From: Clostridia bacterium
GTDB lineage: Bacteria > Bacillota_A > Clostridia > Peptostreptococcales > JAAYPU01
NCBI GenBank assembly: GCA_022360735.1
Contig: JAKSCF010000403.1
Location: forward strand, 1-8,476
DNA length: 8,476 nt
Direction of reading: 5' to 3'
Positions 7,285-8,476 of the stretch are shown here, piece after piece. Position numbers and translations under genes: made by a program. Positions within the stretch are counted from its first letter, which is position 1. Every line of letters begins with the position of its first letter. A model generated the notes under the pieces. The model did no database searches. It was not told where the DNA came from and saw only the letters and a program-made list of their open reading frames with translations.

Positions 7285-7341
7285 AATTGGCACTATAAAA
7301 ATTAATTAGAATTGGTACTCGATAGGACCACCTGGTTGGCA
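7285..7341. promoter_or_regulatory. Candidate MocR operator array in the divergent promoter region
   Basis: Three direct repeats TTGGYA occur at 7287-7292 (TTGGCA), 7312-7317 (TTGGTA) and 7336-7341 (TTGGCA), spaced 25 and 24 bases start to start. The first two are longer: AATTGGCACT (7285-7294) and AATTGGTACT (7310-7319), matching at 9 of 10 positions. An inverted pair ACCA-CC-TGGT (7327-7336) lies by the third. MocR proteins such as GabR bind direct repeats plus an inverted site, read as ACCA/GCCA on the other strand. Assignment to the adjacent regulator is inference. Confidence 0.5.
7292..7297 (-). promoter_or_regulatory. Candidate -10 element of the MocR gene
   Basis: TATAGT on the minus strand lies 18 bases upstream of the MocR start codon and overlaps the first TTGGCA repeat. 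Binding of the regulator there would block its own promoter, as in autorepressed MocR genes. The -35 is weak and the leader would be very short, so this is tentative. Confidence 0.25.
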
Positions 7342-7347
7342 TATAAT
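7342..7347 (+). promoter_or_regulatory. Candidate -10 element of the transporter gene
   Basis: TATAAT at 7342-7347 (followed by TATAAC at 7348-7353) lies about 53 bases before the transporter start. No consensus -35 is present at the right distance (TCGATA at 7319-7324); a 5-of-6 match TTGGCA touches the -10 directly and is too close to serve it. This fits a promoter needing an activator bound at the upstream repeats. Confidence 0.4.
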
Positions 7348-7387
7348 TATAACATATTTCAATTAGTGAGTAAATAAGATGACCTTT

Positions 7388-7395
7388 GGAGGTGA
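7388..7395 (+). promoter_or_regulatory. Ribosome binding site that fixes the transporter start
   Basis: GGAGGTGA is an excellent Shine-Dalgarno match, ending 4 bases before ATG 7400. It excludes the in-frame ATG at 7379, which would place the site inside the coding region. Confidence 0.8.
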
Positions 7396-7399
7396 CAAA

Positions 7400-8326
7400 A
7401 TGTCTAGATTTGAAGCGTTGCTATCTCTAACCTGTGCATCCATAATTGTTGGCAGTACGCTGCTGATAAGCAGGATGATCTCAACAGGTGAATCTATATA
7501 TTGTTTGCAGTTATTGAGTATGCTCATAGCCGGTGTAATTTTATTTGCTTTGGTTGGAAAAAACAAAATAATTGAAGAATTGAAAAGTGCAGGACCAAGG
7601 GATTACAAGATTTTTTTTCTTCAAACGCTGTCAGGAGTGGTTCTGTTTCGTGTTTTTGTTATCTATGGCGTAAGTTTAACTAAGGCCATGGATGCAGGGG
7701 TCATTATGAGTCTAACTCCGATCATGACGGTTGTTTTATCGGTTATATTCCTAAAAGAAAAATTAGGGAAGCTGGAATTAATGGCATTACCGTGTGCTTT
7801 TGCGGGGGTGCTTATCATTAATTTGAATGGCATATATGATTCGGCGCCAGGCAGTATGCGGCTTATAGGAAACCTTATGGTTCTATTGGCCGTATTAGGT
7901 GAATCAGGATTTGTAATATTCAGCAAAAAAACATCTACTGAAATCTCACCATTAATTAGAAGCTTTTTAGTTTGCATTTTTGCAATTTGTTTGTTTTTTC
8001 CATTCAGTATATATGAACTGACTCAAGGATACTCCTTTTTAAAAGATTTGGACTTTTGGTTATTGACGCTGTATACCGGAGTTGTGTTAACTGTAATAGC
8101 GTATATTCTATGGTTTAGGGGCATTGTTCATGTAAATGGCACAACAGCCGGCGTTTTTAGCAGTCTAGTTCCTTTAAGTGCTATTGTATTGGTTTTTATT
8201 TTCCTTGGAGAAGTCATTACAAAGCTGCAATTAACCGGATTGATATTTATTTTAACGGCTGTTGGACTCATCGTTTTTTCAAAAGAGCAAAAAAAATCGG
8301 TTTCGGATGAAACCGGGATGCATTAA
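7400..8326 (+). CDS. EamA/DMT-superfamily membrane transporter
   Basis: This 308-residue protein has about ten membrane helices (near 5-27, 35-53, 69-90, 97-118, 125-143, 155-174, 187-206, 216-237, 246-268, 274-295) in two EamA repeats. Each repeat ends in the typical pattern: SLTPIMTVVLSVIFLKEKLG (104-123) in the first half and SLVPLSAIVLVFIFLGE (255-271) in the second, each followed by another helix. Members of this 10-TMS drug/metabolite exporter family move amino acids, amines, nucleobases or drugs, usually outward. Substrate cannot be told from sequence, but control by a PLP-binding MocR regulator suggests an amine, an amino acid or a B6-related compound. The gene is monocistronic and its last codons are shared with a minus-strand terminator hairpin. 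Confidence 0.93.
   Translation: MSRFEALLSLTCASIIVGSTLLISRMISTGESIYCLQLLSMLIAGVILFALVGKNKIIEELKSAGPRDYKIFFLQTLSGVVLFRVFVIYGVSLTKAMDAGVIMSLTPIMTVVLSVIFLKEKLGKLELMALPCAFAGVLIINLNGIYDSAPGSMRLIGNLMVLLAVLGESGFVIFSKKTSTEISPLIRSFLVCIFAICLFFPFSIYELTQGYSFLKDLDFWLLTLYTGVVLTVIAYILWFRGIVHVNGTTAGVFSSLVPLSAIVLVFIFLGEVITKLQLTGLIFILTAVGLIVFSKEQKKSVSDETGMH
8289..8315 (-). terminator. Minus-strand intrinsic terminator inside the end of the transporter gene
   Basis: CGGTTTC (8298-8304) and GAAACCG (8309-8315) form a perfect 7-bp stem with a 4-base loop. On the minus strand the stem is followed by A and then eight T (8296 down to 8289). It lies 24 bases beyond the stop of the minus-strand gene entering from the right, so it should end that transcript. 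Confidence 0.75.
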
Positions 8327-8356
8327 CAGACTGCTAGTCTAATGCCATTCTTTTTT
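8320..8356 (+). terminator. Plus-strand intrinsic terminator after the transporter gene
   Basis: GCATT (8320-8324) pairs with AATGC (8341-8345) and AGACT (8328-8332) with AGTCT (8336-8340), with a 3-base loop and a 3-base bulge on the left arm. CATTC and six T (8351-8356) follow. It overlaps the transporter stop codon and, on the other strand, the stop codon of the converging gene. Confidence 0.6.
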
Positions 8357-8476
8357 ATTGGAAAGAATTAATGTTGCTGTATTTGGATAGGCACCTTTGT
8401 ATCTACGATAACGCGTAGTGTTTCTAGTTTCATAGCCTACTAGATATGCGTCTGTTGGGCAAAGGTTATAACATCT
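8339..8476 (-). CDS. Unrecognised protein, C-terminal 45 residues (5' part beyond window edge)
   Basis: The minus-strand frame is open from the right edge to a TAG at 8341-8339. The readable part begins RCYNLCPTDAYLVGYETRNT, continues through RYRRYKGAYPNTATL and ends SNKKEWH. It is basic, rich in Tyr and Arg, and contains two Cys; no membrane helix is visible. The composition looks like a folded protein rather than random translation. The perfect minus-strand terminator just downstream (8289-8315) supports a real gene end. I do not recognise the family, and 45 residues are too few to assign a function. Confidence 0.5.
   Translation of the reverse strand, partial: RCYNLCPTDAYLVGYETRNTTRYRRYKGAYPNTATLILSNKKEWH

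Noticed and set aside
7379..7399. Transporter start at ATG 7379
   Set aside because: It has no ribosome site, and the near-perfect GGAGGTGA lies between it and ATG 7400.
1..8476. CRISPR array, mobile element, tRNA or known anti-phage defence genes
   Set aside because: No regular long repeats with spacers, transposase or integrase motifs, tRNA-like foldable segments or nuclease/defence domains were seen. All sizeable genes fall into ordinary signalling, transport, acyltransferase and regulator families.

Overview
The window is a chromosomal stretch from an AT-rich, low-GC Gram-positive bacterium, most likely a member of the Firmicutes and perhaps of the Clostridia. The reasons are the purine-rich Shine-Dalgarno sites (AAGGAG, AAAGGAGG, GGAGGTGA) at almost every start, the A/T-rich codon use, several intrinsic hairpin-plus-T-run terminators, and protein families typical of Bacillus and Clostridium. 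The species cannot be named from the sequence. No tRNA, rRNA, CRISPR array, insertion sequence or phage gene was seen.

Region 1 (1-4572) is a five-gene module: the C-terminal part of a HisKA_3-type sensor kinase (cut by the left edge), a NarL/LuxR-type response regulator one base downstream, a hairpin terminator and candidate regulator-controlled promoter, then an ABC ATPase and two ABC-2 permeases that are tightly coupled. This gene order is that of the Bacillus subtilis linearmycin-resistance locus lnrJK-lnrLMN (formerly yfiJK-yfiLMN). The simplest reading is that the two-component pair senses a membrane-active compound or envelope stress and switches on the exporter. Substrate identity is inferred from gene order and family only.

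Region 2 (4573-5878) holds an integral-membrane acyltransferase of the Acyl_transf_3 family on the same strand, 76 bp after the second permease with no terminator between them. It may belong to the same transcription unit and modify an envelope polymer or lipid. It is followed by a strong 17-bp-stem terminator that looks bidirectional and separates it from the convergent gene beyond.

Region 3 (5882-8326) is a divergent pair: a MocR/GabR-type regulator (GntR-like winged helix fused to an aminotransferase-fold domain) on the minus strand and an EamA/DMT-family membrane transporter on the plus strand. Their roughly 125-bp intergenic region carries three regularly spaced TTGGYA direct repeats and an ACCA/TGGT inverted repeat, which are good candidates for the regulator's operator. 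The regulator probably controls itself and the transporter.

Region 4 (8289-8476) is a convergent junction. The C-terminal 45 codons of an unrecognised minus-strand gene enter from the right edge. Two oppositely oriented hairpins sit here, one for each gene, and the minus-strand one lies inside the transporter's coding end.

Nothing in the window clearly demands a wholly new system. The most worthwhile points are the candidate response-regulator operator at 1251-1281, the acyltransferase attached to an Lnr-like exporter, and the three-repeat MocR operator.
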